Positions 8,509 through 16,072 of a stretch of 64,000 nt of DNA are shown here, piece after piece. The stretch comes from Wenyingzhuangia aestuarii (GTDB lineage: Bacteria > Bacteroidota > Bacteroidia > Flavobacteriales > Flavobacteriaceae), in the NCBI RefSeq assembly GCF_011927765.1, contig NZ_JAATJG010000002.1:278127-342126 (forward strand). Direction: 5' to 3'. Numbering within the stretch: position 1 is the stretch's first letter; every line of letters begins with the position of its first letter. Position numbers and translations under genes: made by a program. The notes below the pieces were generated by a model that was not told the DNA's origin, did not search any database, and saw only the letters and a program-made list of their open reading frames with translations.

Positions 8509-8524
8509 TACAAGTTCTGTGCCA
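8509..8524 (-). promoter_or_regulatory. Sigma-54-like promoter of sRNA unit B
   Basis: Minus-strand TGGCACAGAACTTGTA with the exact 10-base spacing between the GG and GT dinucleotides. The upstream dyad CACTTTTAAAATGTG at 8585-8599 is centred about 94 bases before the predicted start, as in unit A. Confidence 0.65.
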
Positions 8525-8612
8525 AACATATAAAATAGATGTTTTTTATTGAGAAAAAAGAAATAATATTTTTCTAGTTATCATCACTTTTAAAATGTGA
8601 AACAAATTGCAT

Positions 8613-8703
8613 AAAAAAACACTTTAGGTAACTACTCCTAAAGTGTTTTTTCAAACTAACTAAACTAAACTATACTAAATCGAAAAATTTATTTTCTAAC
8701 TTA
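8613..8703 (-). ncRNA. Predicted sRNA unit C
   Basis: About 91 nt, with the same body and terminator as unit B apart from one missing A/T in the run after the CG step. It ends in seven T. Confidence 0.65.
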
Positions 8704-8713
8704 TAATAGTAAT

Positions 8714-8729
8714 TACAAGTACTGTGCCA
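8714..8729 (-). promoter_or_regulatory. Sigma-54-like promoter of sRNA unit C
   Basis: Minus-strand TGGCACAGTACTTGTA. The dyad CACTTTTAAAATGTG at 8765-8779 is centred only about 69 bases upstream, because roughly 25 bases of spacer present in units A and B are absent. This unit may therefore respond differently. Confidence 0.6.
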
Positions 8730-8792
8730 AACGCATAAATTAGATATTTTTTCGGGTTTATCATCACTTTTAAAATGTGAAACAAACTGCAT

Positions 8793-8884
8793 AAAAAAAC
8801 ACTTTAGGTAACTACTCCTAAAGTGTTTTTTCAAACTAACTAAACTAAACTATACTAAATCGAAAAATTTTATTTTCTAACTTA
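8793..8884 (-). ncRNA. Predicted sRNA unit D, next to lipA
   Basis: About 92 nt, with the same body and hairpin as unit B. It is the copy nearest lipA and lacks the upstream dyad, since lipA coding sequence begins right behind the promoter. It might also be reached by read-through from lipA. Confidence 0.6.
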
Positions 8885-8894
8885 TAATAGTAAT

Positions 8895-8910
8895 TACAAG
8901 TTCTATGCCA
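8895..8910 (-). promoter_or_regulatory. Degenerate sigma-54-like promoter of sRNA unit D
   Basis: Minus-strand TGGCATAGAACTTGTA, with one change from the other three copies in the -24 block (TGGCAT for TGGCAC). It starts 7 bases after the lipA stop codon and has no visible activator dyad, so it may be inactive or weak. Confidence 0.45.
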
Positions 8911-8916
8911 AAAGAT

Positions 8917-9840
8917 TTAATTTACGTGTTTTTTTGCATGATAAGATGATCTTACCAAAGCAGAGCTTTCTACATGAATAAAACCTAATGATTTTGCATA
9001 TACCTCGTACTCTTTAAATAATTCAGGAGTTATAAATTCTTTTACAGGTAAGTGTTTTTTACTAGGCTGTAAGTATTGCCCTAAAGTAACAACATCTACA
9101 TTTGCATTGGCTAAGTCTCTTAAGCTTTCAAAGACTTCTTCTTTAGTTTCTCCTAAACCAAGCATAATACCAGATTTGGTTCTACGTTGTCCTTGTGCTT
9201 TAATATATCTTAATACTTCTAAACTTCTATCGTATTGAGCTTGTATACGCACTTCACGAGTTAAACGTCTAACGGTTTCTAAGTTGTGAGAAATAACTTC
9301 TGGACCTGCTTTAATCAATCGATCAATATTGGTTGTGTTTCCTTGAAAATCTGGAATTAAAGTTTCCATAGTTGTGTTAGGATTTGCTCTACGTACAGCA
9401 GCAATAGTTTCTGCCCAAATAATAGAACCTCCATCTTTTAAATCATCTCTATCTACAGATGTTAAAACTGCGTGTTCAATTTTCATAATTTTAATAGAAC
9501 GAGCTACTTTTTCAGGTTCATCCCATTCAACCGTTTCTGGCTTTCCGGTTTTTACACCACAAAAACCACAAGAACGAGTACAAATGTTTCCTAAAATCAT
9601 AAAGGTTGCAGTACCGTCTCCCCAACATTCTCCCATGTTAGGACAACTTCCACTAGCACAAATGGTGTTTAACTTGTATTTGTCTACCAAACCTCTTAAT
9701 TCTGTGTATTTTTTACCCACGGGTAATTTTACACGTAACCAATCTGGTTTTTTCTTTCCAACAGGAATAGTACCAGGGTTTGTAGTTGTATTTTCTTTGC
9801 TTGGTAATACAGATTTAAATGTAGATGTTTCCGTACTCAT
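8917..9840 (-). CDS. lipA: Lipoyl synthase LipA
   Basis: Radical-SAM enzyme that inserts two sulfurs into the octanoyl groups of E2 and GcvH proteins to make lipoate. The 307-aa length is typical of the family. It has both cluster motifs: the auxiliary one [12 protein letters not shown] (about residues 61-72) and the radical-[13 protein letters not shown] (about 87-96). It ends with the conserved RSSYHA, whose serine ligates the auxiliary cluster. It stands alone between the sRNA array downstream and an Nramp-like gene upstream on the same strand. Nothing looks unusual. Confidence 0.97.
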   Translation of the reverse strand: MSTETSTFKSVLPSKENTTTNPGTIPVGKKKPDWLRVKLPVGKKYTELRGLVDKYKLNTICASGSCPNMGECWGDGTATFMILGNICTRSCGFCGVKTGKPETVEWDEPEKVARSIKIMKIEHAVLTSVDRDDLKDGGSIIWAETIAAVRRANPNTTMETLIPDFQGNTTNIDRLIKAGPEVISHNLETVRRLTREVRIQAQYDRSLEVLRYIKAQGQRRTKSGIMLGLGETKEEVFESLRDLANANVDVVTLGQYLQPSKKHLPVKEFITPELFKEYEVYAKSLGFIHVESSALVRSSYHAKKHVN

Positions 9841-9907
9841 ATGCTTTCTATTTAGGCTAGCAAAGATACAAAACGCATTTGGGATTGAATGACGGACTAT
9901 TTAATTA

Positions 9908-11140
9908 TTACATAAAAAGTGTAGATACATACCAGATACTAAAACCTGTTAAAAATGCAATTCCAATCCATGAAAGAATTTTTAAGCCTAAACTAGGTTG
10001 ATGTGTCTTAGGTGTATGTTTGCTAGTGATTAGTGTGTAGTTTAAAACAGCAAAAAAGGGAGTGGTTAAAAAACCAATAACGGTAGCTACTTTAATTAAG
10101 GTTAACATTTGGTCTGTAAAAAAAGAAATAATCAATATAGTTCCTATAGCCAAAGCTATTAACCAATACAAATATGTTTTTTTTGATGGATTGTCTTGTA
10201 ACAAGTTTAGCGTTGTTTCCATGGTTCTAGAAGAGGCATCTAAAGCCGTTAAAGTTGTGCTAAACATGGTTGTAAATGCGGCAACAGCAATAAATATAAA
10301 AGAAGCCCCACCAATATTCTGAGTGTACATTTCTATTAACTGTTTGCTAAAGCCTAAAGCTCCGTTCTGAAAAACGGTTCCACTGTTGTACATCACTAAG
10401 GCACCCATAGATAAAAAACAAATTCCCAAAAGTAACGTAAAAAAGTAGCCTACATTAAAATCAAATAGGACAGATTTTAGGTTGCTTTTAGTAGTAATAT
10501 CTTTTTGTTTTTCTTGCGACCAAAGGGATTGCCAAATAGAAACATCTAAAGGTGCAGGCATCCATCCTAAAAAGGCAATTAAAAAGACAACTTCTGTAGG
10601 TTCAAAATGATGTTTTTGAAGAAAAGAAACAGGTTCTACATTTTTTTGAATAGCAATACACAAAGCCGCAATGGTAGTAATGGTTAAAGTAAGTACAATG
10701 TATTTCATAACCTTATCTAACAACTGATACCTACCTACCAATAAAATAACAGCACAAATAGCTGTGATGATGATACTTACAATAGCAGGATTTATGTGAA
10801 TGTTTAAAATATTCATTACAATTCCAGCAGTAACAAGTGTTAAGGCTGCCTGTATGGTAAAAATAGAAGCTAAATTGATGATAAAATATCCTATTAAGGT
10901 TCCTTTATGTATACGGTTATAGCCCTGTAGTAAATTTTCTCCTGTAGCATTGGCATATCTAGTACCAAACTGAAAAAAGGGATATTTTACAATGTGAATA
11001 ATTACTAAAGCCCATAACAAACTAAAACCATAATCTGCACCAGCTCTTGTAGACTGTACTAAGTGCGATACTCCAATAGCTGCTCCAGCAAATAATAAAC
11101 CAGGTCCTAAGGCTTTTAACTTGTCTTTAATCTTGTTCAT
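9908..11140 (-). CDS. Nramp-superfamily membrane transporter with altered metal-site motifs
   Basis: A 410-aa protein with about 11 membrane helices and the overall Nramp layout (KLKALGPGLLFAGAAIGVSHLVQSTRAGADYG at the start). Canonical Mn/Fe Nramps carry DPGN in helix 1 and an Ala/Met-x-x-His-type motif in helix 6. Here the helix 1 site reads AAIGVSHL, and helix 6 reads GWMPAPLDVSIWQS without that His. Metal specificity is therefore uncertain and may differ from Mn2+/Fe2+. It overlaps the ECF sigma gene by 14 bases and is probably the last gene of a three-gene operon with it and a glycosyltransferase. Confidence 0.85.
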   Translation of the reverse strand: MNKIKDKLKALGPGLLFAGAAIGVSHLVQSTRAGADYGFSLLWALVIIHIVKYPFFQFGTRYANATGENLLQGYNRIHKGTLIGYFIINLASIFTIQAALTLVTAGIVMNILNIHINPAIVSIIITAICAVILLVGRYQLLDKVMKYIVLTLTITTIAALCIAIQKNVEPVSFLQKHHFEPTEVVFLIAFLGWMPAPLDVSIWQSLWSQEKQKDITTKSNLKSVLFDFNVGYFFTLLLGICFLSMGALVMYNSGTVFQNGALGFSKQLIEMYTQNIGGASFIFIAVAAFTTMFSTTLTALDASSRTMETTLNLLQDNPSKKTYLYWLIALAIGTILIISFFTDQMLTLIKVATVIGFLTTPFFAVLNYTLITSKHTPKTHQPSLGLKILSWIGIAFLTGFSIWYVSTLFM

Positions 11141-11696
11141 TATTGTGTAGAATAATTTCTGCCAATAATTTTTTGGCTCTTAACAGTTTTACCTTAACAT
11201 TGTTAATAGGTTCCTTTAACTCTGCTGCAATTTCTATATAAGATAGTTCTTGGAAATAACGGTAATTAATAACTTCTTGATACTTTGGTTTTAATTGCTT
11301 GATGTTTCTTTTTAATTGGGCTAAGTTTTGCTCAATAATAATTTTATCTTCTGGTGATGGATTTTCATCAAACAATTGATAAACTTCTTTATGATCGCTA
11401 CCTATAGAAATGGTTTTGTTCTTTTTTTTACGCAATTCATCTATCAATAAATTTTTAGCAATGGTAAATAACCAAGTTTTAAATCCATAGTGATCATCAT
11501 AAGAATCAATCTTGTCAAAAGCTTTAGAAAAAGTGATAATAGTAATGTCTTCAGCATCTATACTATCGTCACTAATTTTAGATTGTAAAAATACGTGAAC
11601 ATCGTTCCAGTATAAATTTAATAAGTAATTATAAGCAGTTTGATCTCCTTTTTGAGCTGCTTTAATATGGGTAAAAAGAATATCCTTAGAGGTCAT
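11127..11696 (-). CDS. ECF-type RNA polymerase sigma factor
   Basis: A sigma-70 family group 4 factor of 189 aa. Region 2 covers about residues 22-90 (DAEDITIITFSKAFDKI, FKTWLFTIAKNLLIDELRKKK). Region 4 covers about 125-180 (LKPKYQEVINYRYFQELSYIEIAAEL, then VKVKLLRAKKLL). The ATG at 11696 forms ATGA with the glycosyltransferase stop codon, a 4-base overlap typical of translational coupling; a GTG two codons earlier is less likely. No anti-sigma gene is adjacent, which is unusual for an ECF factor. Control may come through the operon or a distant partner. Confidence 0.9.
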   Translation of the reverse strand: MTSKDILFTHIKAAQKGDQTAYNYLLNLYWNDVHVFLQSKISDDSIDAEDITIITFSKAFDKIDSYDDHYGFKTWLFTIAKNLLIDELRKKKNKTISIGSDHKEVYQLFDENPSPEDKIIIEQNLAQLKRNIKQLKPKYQEVINYRYFQELSYIEIAAELKEPINNVKVKLLRAKKLLAEIILHNNEQD

Positions 11697-12805
11697 GACC
11701 ACTTTTTGGGTTTAGAAACAGAATTACAAATAAATATATAGATTTGAAACATGAGTAAAAGCAAATCTAAAAAAGGAATAAAAGCAATAATTTTTTTTTC
11801 TTTTAGTTTGTGTGTTGCAATTCCAACAACAATATATTCACTTATCAATTTAAAAGCAATTAAAGAAGCTATAAATATTTGATTTTTAGTAGTATCTACA
11901 TAAAATAAAGAAAAAGGTAGAATCAACCAAAATAGCAACCTATTCAAAGCATAAGTTCCTAAAATAAATTTATGATGCTTTTTATAATAATCAGAAGTAC
12001 TAATATGCCTTCTTTTTTGAGTAACCAATTCTTTAAAAGTGGTTTTTGGAGCAGAAACCATATGGCTTTGCTCTTCAAAACAAATAGCGGTGTTTTCTGC
12101 ATTTGCAATCTGGTTAATTAACAAATCATCATCACCAGACATAATTTTTACATACTGATTAAATCCTTTGTTTTTTAAAAACACCTCTTTGCTGTAAAGC
12201 AAATTTCTACCCACTCCCATATAAGGCATTCCTAATTTGGCAAAAGAAAAATATTGCAATGCAGTTAAAATGGTTTCGTATCTAATTAGTTTATTAAGTA
12301 AACTGTTTGCTGTTGTTTGGTAGGGTCCGTAACCTAAAACAATTTTAGTTTCTCCGTTGTATTGACTAGCCATTTCCTGAATCCAAAATTCACTTTTAGG
12401 CAAGCAATCAGCATCTGTAAACAACAAACAATCGTTTGTAGCAGCTTTAATTCCTAAGGTTAGTGCGTATTTTTTGTTTCCGTAAAAATGATCAGATTCT
12501 TGTACGTTTACAAGTTTTATAAAACTGTATTTTTCTGCGTATTCACTGTAGATGTCTTCAGTCTCATCATAAGACCGATCATTAATCAATACAAGTTCAA
12601 AATCAGGATACTGTTGTTTTACAAGTTCTGGAAGTAATTTTTTTAAATTTTGAGCTTCGTTTTTTGCACAAACAACTACAGAAACTGGAGGAGTATTGGT
12701 TTGTTCCTTTTTCTTAGAAAAATTAAAAAAGTTAAATGCAAATACATAGTAGACAATATGTATAGCAATAATGATACAACAAATTGTCAATATTAATAAT
12801 GTCAT
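11693..12805 (-). CDS. Membrane-anchored family 2 glycosyltransferase
   Basis: An inverting GT-A transferase of 370 aa. It has an N-terminal membrane helix (residues 1-25), then a catalytic domain with VSVVVCAKNEAQNL, LINDRSYDETE (sugar-nucleotide binding), LLFTDADCLP (DxD metal motif), SGDDDLLIN and the QKRRHIS acceptor motif (QxxRW-like). Two to three C-terminal membrane helices follow. It probably adds sugar to a lipid or envelope glycan at the inner membrane; donor and acceptor are unknown. It overlaps the sigma factor start by 4 bases and is likely the first gene of the operon. Confidence 0.9.
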   Translation of the reverse strand: MTLLILTICCIIIAIHIVYYVFAFNFFNFSKKKEQTNTPPVSVVVCAKNEAQNLKKLLPELVKQQYPDFELVLINDRSYDETEDIYSEYAEKYSFIKLVNVQESDHFYGNKKYALTLGIKAATNDCLLFTDADCLPKSEFWIQEMASQYNGETKIVLGYGPYQTTANSLLNKLIRYETILTALQYFSFAKLGMPYMGVGRNLLYSKEVFLKNKGFNQYVKIMSGDDDLLINQIANAENTAICFEEQSHMVSAPKTTFKELVTQKRRHISTSDYYKKHHKFILGTYALNRLLFWLILPFSLFYVDTTKNQIFIASLIAFKLISEYIVVGIATHKLKEKKIIAFIPFLDLLLLMFQIYIFICNSVSKPKKWS

Positions 12806-12829
12806 AAAAAGGAAAGGAGAGTAGGTGTG

Positions 12830-13015
12830 TTATTTGTTTTCGCAGTCTTCTGGCATTTTACCACAAAATCCACATGGTTCACCAGATTCGTTAAAGTTGC
12901 TGTTTTGACTAGCACAAGTACCAGAAAATTCACCCCCTTTTTTTCCCCATATTTTAATGGCAATTCCTGCAAAAGCCAACGCTAATAAACCTAATGAAAT
13001 AAGAAATAGTTTCAT
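12830..13015 (-). CDS. Small membrane protein with conserved cysteines
   Basis: About 61 aa starting MKLFLISLGLLALAFAGIAI, a single N-terminal membrane helix. A short cysteine-containing tail (FSGTCASQNSNFNESGEPCGFCGKMPEDC) follows, with a CxxC in the middle. This small family is common in Flavobacteriia under labels such as membrane or secreted protein, without known function. The tail might bind a metal. It may belong to the transcript leading into the glycosyltransferase, 25 bases downstream. Confidence 0.75.
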   Translation of the reverse strand: MKLFLISLGLLALAFAGIAIKIWGKKGGEFSGTCASQNSNFNESGEPCGFCGKMPEDCENK

Positions 13016-13123
13016 ATAAAAATATTTTAAACAAAGATACAATTTTTTAGAACCACAAATAAATTTTAGAGGACTAAGTAGGGTATCTTTTTAGTATCTT
13101 GTTTTAGTAGTAACAATATTAAA

Positions 13124-13957
13124 ATGTTTACAAAAATGAGAGTAATTACTTTATCTAAATTAACATTATTGCTATTACTAATTTTTAGCATTGTGGCTTG
13201 TACAACAGAAGCGGCCAATACAATTAATGATACAGTAGCTGTTGAAGATCCTACAGATGAAACAGAAGATGATAATGAGGGGTTAACCCCCAAAACAACC
13301 TACGATATTACGAGCATTATAGGGAAGTTAACGGCAGAGGAGAATGTAAGTTATGAGATTGATGGTGAATACGTGCGTATTTTTTCAACGGGAATTCCTA
13401 ACCATAAATCTCCCTATTTTATTGATACTGATTGGGAAAACGAAAAATATGAAGCCTATAGTTCTAGTACATTTCGTTTAAACCCTAATAGAATAGATAC
13501 ACAAGACTATGAATTTAGAATTCCATTACACCCAACAGTAGCTAGCAACAAAACTACAACACCTATGGGACCTATGGGAGTTGCCATTAATGGAGTTCCT
13601 CTTTTTAACCAGTATGCAGCAGGTGGGGTAGATTTAACAAACGAAATTTTTTCTTTTGATCAATATTCTGGACATCCTACTTTAAGAGGGATGTATCATT
13701 ATCATATAGAACCTATATATTTAACAGAGCAAAATGGTGCTGATGCATTGTTAGGTGTTTTGTTAGATGGTTTTCCTGTGTACGGACCTTTAGAAAATGG
13801 AGAAACACTTAGTAGTGATGATTTAGATGATTATCACGGTCATTTTTCTGCAACTAAAGAATTTCCAGAAGGAATTTATCACTACCATATTTCTGCAGAT
13901 GCTCCTTATATTAATGGTGATGGATTTTATGGTGTAGCAGGAACAGTTTCTAATTAA
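13124..13957 (+). CDS. YHYH-domain lipoprotein
   Basis: A 277-aa exported protein with a lipoprotein signal (LLLLLIFSIVACTTEA) and an acidic linker. The YHYH domain is marked by GMYHYHIEPIYL (about residue 190), DGFPVYGPLENG, DDYHGHFSATKEFPEGIYHYHISADAPY and a final YGV. Function is not established. The many histidines suggest metal, perhaps copper, binding. It is followed immediately by a MORN-repeat lipoprotein and then a SCO copper chaperone, which supports a copper link by context only. The first ATG gives MFTKMRV; the next Met at residue 5 is equally possible. Confidence 0.85.
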   Translation: MFTKMRVITLSKLTLLLLLIFSIVACTTEAANTINDTVAVEDPTDETEDDNEGLTPKTTYDITSIIGKLTAEENVSYEIDGEYVRIFSTGIPNHKSPYFIDTDWENEKYEAYSSSTFRLNPNRIDTQDYEFRIPLHPTVASNKTTTPMGPMGVAINGVPLFNQYAAGGVDLTNEIFSFDQYSGHPTLRGMYHYHIEPIYLTEQNGADALLGVLLDGFPVYGPLENGETLSSDDLDDYHGHFSATKEFPEGIYHYHISADAPYINGDGFYGVAGTVSN

Positions 13958-14491
13958 ATGAAAAAAGTACTTTACATATGGCTAGTGTTTGTTTGTTCTT
14001 GTAATTACAATTCTAAAGTAATAGACTGGTCTTCGGATTTTCATAAAGAAAATAGATTGGTGTATTATAAAGGTAACTTGTTTTCGGGAGGAGTAAAAAC
14101 ATATACTGATGATGGAAAATTAGAGACCGAAGTTTTTTATAAAAATGGAAAACTAAATGGTTCTTTTAAAAGATGGTATCCAAACGGTATATTGGCAGAT
14201 CATAGATCTTATTCAAACGGAATTAAACAGGGAGTGCATAAAGGTTGGTGGCCCAACGGAGTTAAAAAATATCAATTTCAGTTTAATAACAAGGGTTTGT
14301 TAACAGGAGAGTTAAAAGAATGGTTTTCTAACGGATTGTTGTTTAAAGAATTTCATTATACAGATGGAATGGAAAACGGAAGTCAGAAAATGTGGACAAG
14401 TAAAGGAACTTACAGAGCTAATTATGTGATAAAAAATGGAGAAAAATATGGACTTATAGGTTCTAAACAATGTGATAAAGTAGATGAATAA
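13958..14491 (+). CDS. MORN-repeat variant lipoprotein (YwqK-like)
   Basis: A 177-aa lipoprotein with signal MKKVLYIWLVFVCSCNYNSK. It has five to six repeats of the toxin-antitoxin YwqK/MORN type, with cores such as YYKGNLFSGG, FYKNGKLNGSFKRWYPNG, SYSNGIKQGVHKGWWPNG and HYTDGMENGSQKMWTSKG. These repeats form an extended beta sheet, probably for binding a partner or a surface. It begins directly after the YHYH gene stop codon and its end touches the SCO gene, so the three are one transcript. The specific role is unknown. Confidence 0.85.
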   Translation: MKKVLYIWLVFVCSCNYNSKVIDWSSDFHKENRLVYYKGNLFSGGVKTYTDDGKLETEVFYKNGKLNGSFKRWYPNGILADHRSYSNGIKQGVHKGWWPNGVKKYQFQFNNKGLLTGELKEWFSNGLLFKEFHYTDGMENGSQKMWTSKGTYRANYVIKNGEKYGLIGSKQCDKVDE

Positions 14492-14492
14492 T

Positions 14493-15149
14493 ATGAAAAA
14501 TTCCCAATATGTAGTTTTTCTAATCTTTTTAGCGTTACTATCTTGTCAGCAAGAAAACAAAAAGAAAGAGACTCAAACTTTGCCCTATTTTAATTCGTAT
14601 GATTTTACCCCACAATGGGGAAAAGATTTTAAAATACATAAAATAGCTCCGTTTCAACTGATCAATCAAAAGGGAAAAATTATTTCTGATAAACAGTATA
14701 AAGGTAAAATTTATGTAGCTAATTTCTTTTTTACGAGTTGTACTGGTATATGCAATACGTTAACTAAGAATATGGCATTGCTGCAACAAAAACTAGAAAA
14801 AGATACGCTAGTGCAATTTATTTCCCATTCAGTAACTCCAAAAATAGATTCAGTAGCAACATTGAGCAATTATGTTGATTTTAAAGGCTTAAAGACTCAT
14901 AATTGGAATTTGGTTACTGGAAATAAAGAAGAAATATACAAACTAGCTAGAGAGTCTTATTTTGCAGATGCCGATTATAAAGAAACAAATAAACCTAGTT
15001 CTTTTATTCACAGTGAAAATTTTTTATTGATAGATTCAGAAGGATATATAAGAGGAGTGTATAATGGAACTTTACAGTTAGAAATGACAAGAATTGCTAA
15101 GCATGTAGCCGTTTTAGAAAAAGAATTTTATCCAAAAAAAACTAACTAA
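14493..15149 (+). CDS. SCO1/SenC/PrrC family copper chaperone, lipoprotein
   Basis: A thioredoxin-fold protein that delivers copper to the CuA site of cytochrome c oxidase or acts as a thiol reductase. It has a lipoprotein signal (FLIFLALLSCQQ), the copper-binding FTSCTGICNTLT (CxxxC), and the distal His in FIHSENFLLID. An in-frame ATG three codons earlier overlaps the MORN gene stop codon; either start retains the signal. Together with the YHYH and MORN lipoproteins it forms a compact three-gene operon facing the periplasm. Confidence 0.92.
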   Translation: MKNSQYVVFLIFLALLSCQQENKKKETQTLPYFNSYDFTPQWGKDFKIHKIAPFQLINQKGKIISDKQYKGKIYVANFFFTSCTGICNTLTKNMALLQQKLEKDTLVQFISHSVTPKIDSVATLSNYVDFKGLKTHNWNLVTGNKEEIYKLARESYFADADYKETNKPSSFIHSENFLLIDSEGYIRGVYNGTLQLEMTRIAKHVAVLEKEFYPKKTN

Positions 15150-15252
15150 TAAATGAAGAAATTATTGTGTTTATAAGTTGCTATAAAAATTGTTTTTCAT
15201 CAACTTTTGTTAAGTTTTCTCATATAGAGCTCTTTAAAGCTCAATGTTTTTG

Positions 15253-15260
15253 TATTTTTG
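15253..15260 (+). promoter_or_regulatory. Bacteroidota -7 element of the proB promoter
   Basis: TATTTTTG (consensus TAnnTTTG) lies 28 bases before the proB start codon, which leaves a short 5' leader. I see no clear -33 box. Confidence 0.45.
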
Positions 15261-15288
15261 TTTAAAATTTAAATAAAAATAGAATTTT

Positions 15289-16068
15289 ATGTACGATCAA
15301 TTAATAGTTGTAAAAGTTGGAACTAATGTAATGAAGAATAAGAACAATAGAATAGTTCGACCAGTCCTTCAAAACTTAGTCTCTCAAATAGCTACCTTAT
15401 ATGAGCGTAACATCATGACGATTCTTGTTTCTTCAGGTTCTGCAATTGCTGGGAAAGAAGTTATAGGACCTTCAAAAATTAAAGATAAGTCAGTTAGGAG
15501 ACAAGTATATTCTTCTATTGGTCAACCTAGAATGATGCGTTTGTATTATAATATTTTTCATGATTATGGAATTAATTGTGCTCAAGTATTACCCACAAAA
15601 AGAGATTTTCAGCCCGGTGTACACCGAGACAACATGGTAAACTGTTACAAAGGATTATTAGAAGAAGGAGTAATTCCTGTAGCAAATGAAGATGATACGG
15701 TTTCGTTAACATCAACCATGTTTACAGATAACGATGAAATGGCAAGTTTAATTGCTGAATTAGTAGAAGCTGATAAACTAATTATTTTAACAGATATTGA
15801 TGGAGTTTTTACAGGAAATCCAGATGATGAAAAGTCTGAATTGATTGAAGAAGTTACCTCTATAGAAAATTTAGACAAATACATTCAAGAAAACACCAAA
15901 GGAGAAGGTGAAGGTAGAGGAGGTATGAAATCTAAGATTAACGTAGCTCAAAAATCAGCTAAAAACAACATTCCTACTTATATTGCCAACGGTAAAACAG
16001 AAAACATTATTATAGATATTATAGATGATGAATATGTAGGTACCAGAATATCAAACGATAACGAGTAG
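15289..16068 (+). CDS. proB: Glutamate 5-kinase, short form
   Basis: Phosphorylates glutamate to gamma-glutamyl phosphate, the first step of proline synthesis. At 259 aa it is the amino-acid-kinase domain alone, without the C-terminal PUA domain of E. coli ProB. It shows VVKVGTNVM near the N-terminus, VSSGSAIAGKE, NEDDTVS, FTDNDEMASLIAELVEADKLIILTDIDGVFTGNP and GRGGMKSKI. The partner proA is not adjacent, which differs from the usual arrangement. The gene converges on murB with a 4-base gap. Confidence 0.9.
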   Translation: MYDQLIVVKVGTNVMKNKNNRIVRPVLQNLVSQIATLYERNIMTILVSSGSAIAGKEVIGPSKIKDKSVRRQVYSSIGQPRMMRLYYNIFHDYGINCAQVLPTKRDFQPGVHRDNMVNCYKGLLEEGVIPVANEDDTVSLTSTMFTDNDEMASLIAELVEADKLIILTDIDGVFTGNPDDEKSELIEEVTSIENLDKYIQENTKGEGEGRGGMKSKINVAQKSAKNNIPTYIANGKTENIIIDIIDDEYVGTRISNDNE

Positions 16069-16072
16069 TTTT

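Larger units (their letters stand above)
8203..8912 (-). repeat. Four tandem ~200-bp units, each a predicted sigma-54 small-RNA gene
   Basis: This 710-base stretch between the permease and lipA has no protein gene. It contains four head-to-tail units with periods of 200, 206 and 180 bases, measured between hairpins. On the minus strand each unit reads: sigma-54-like -24/-12 box, AT-rich body of about 60 nt ending in repeated TTTAG/TTAG steps, a 9-bp GC-containing hairpin extended by A/T pairs, and a run of seven or more T. Three units also have the dyad CACnTTTnAAAnGTG upstream of the promoter. The bodies and hairpins are much better conserved than the spacers. A bidirectional hairpin could also terminate the permease transcript. 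Confidence 0.85.

Noticed and set aside
8203..8912. CRISPR array
   Set aside because: Only four units with 180-206 base periods, spacers related to each other, no cas genes; each repeat is a promoter, body and terminator instead of a short direct repeat.
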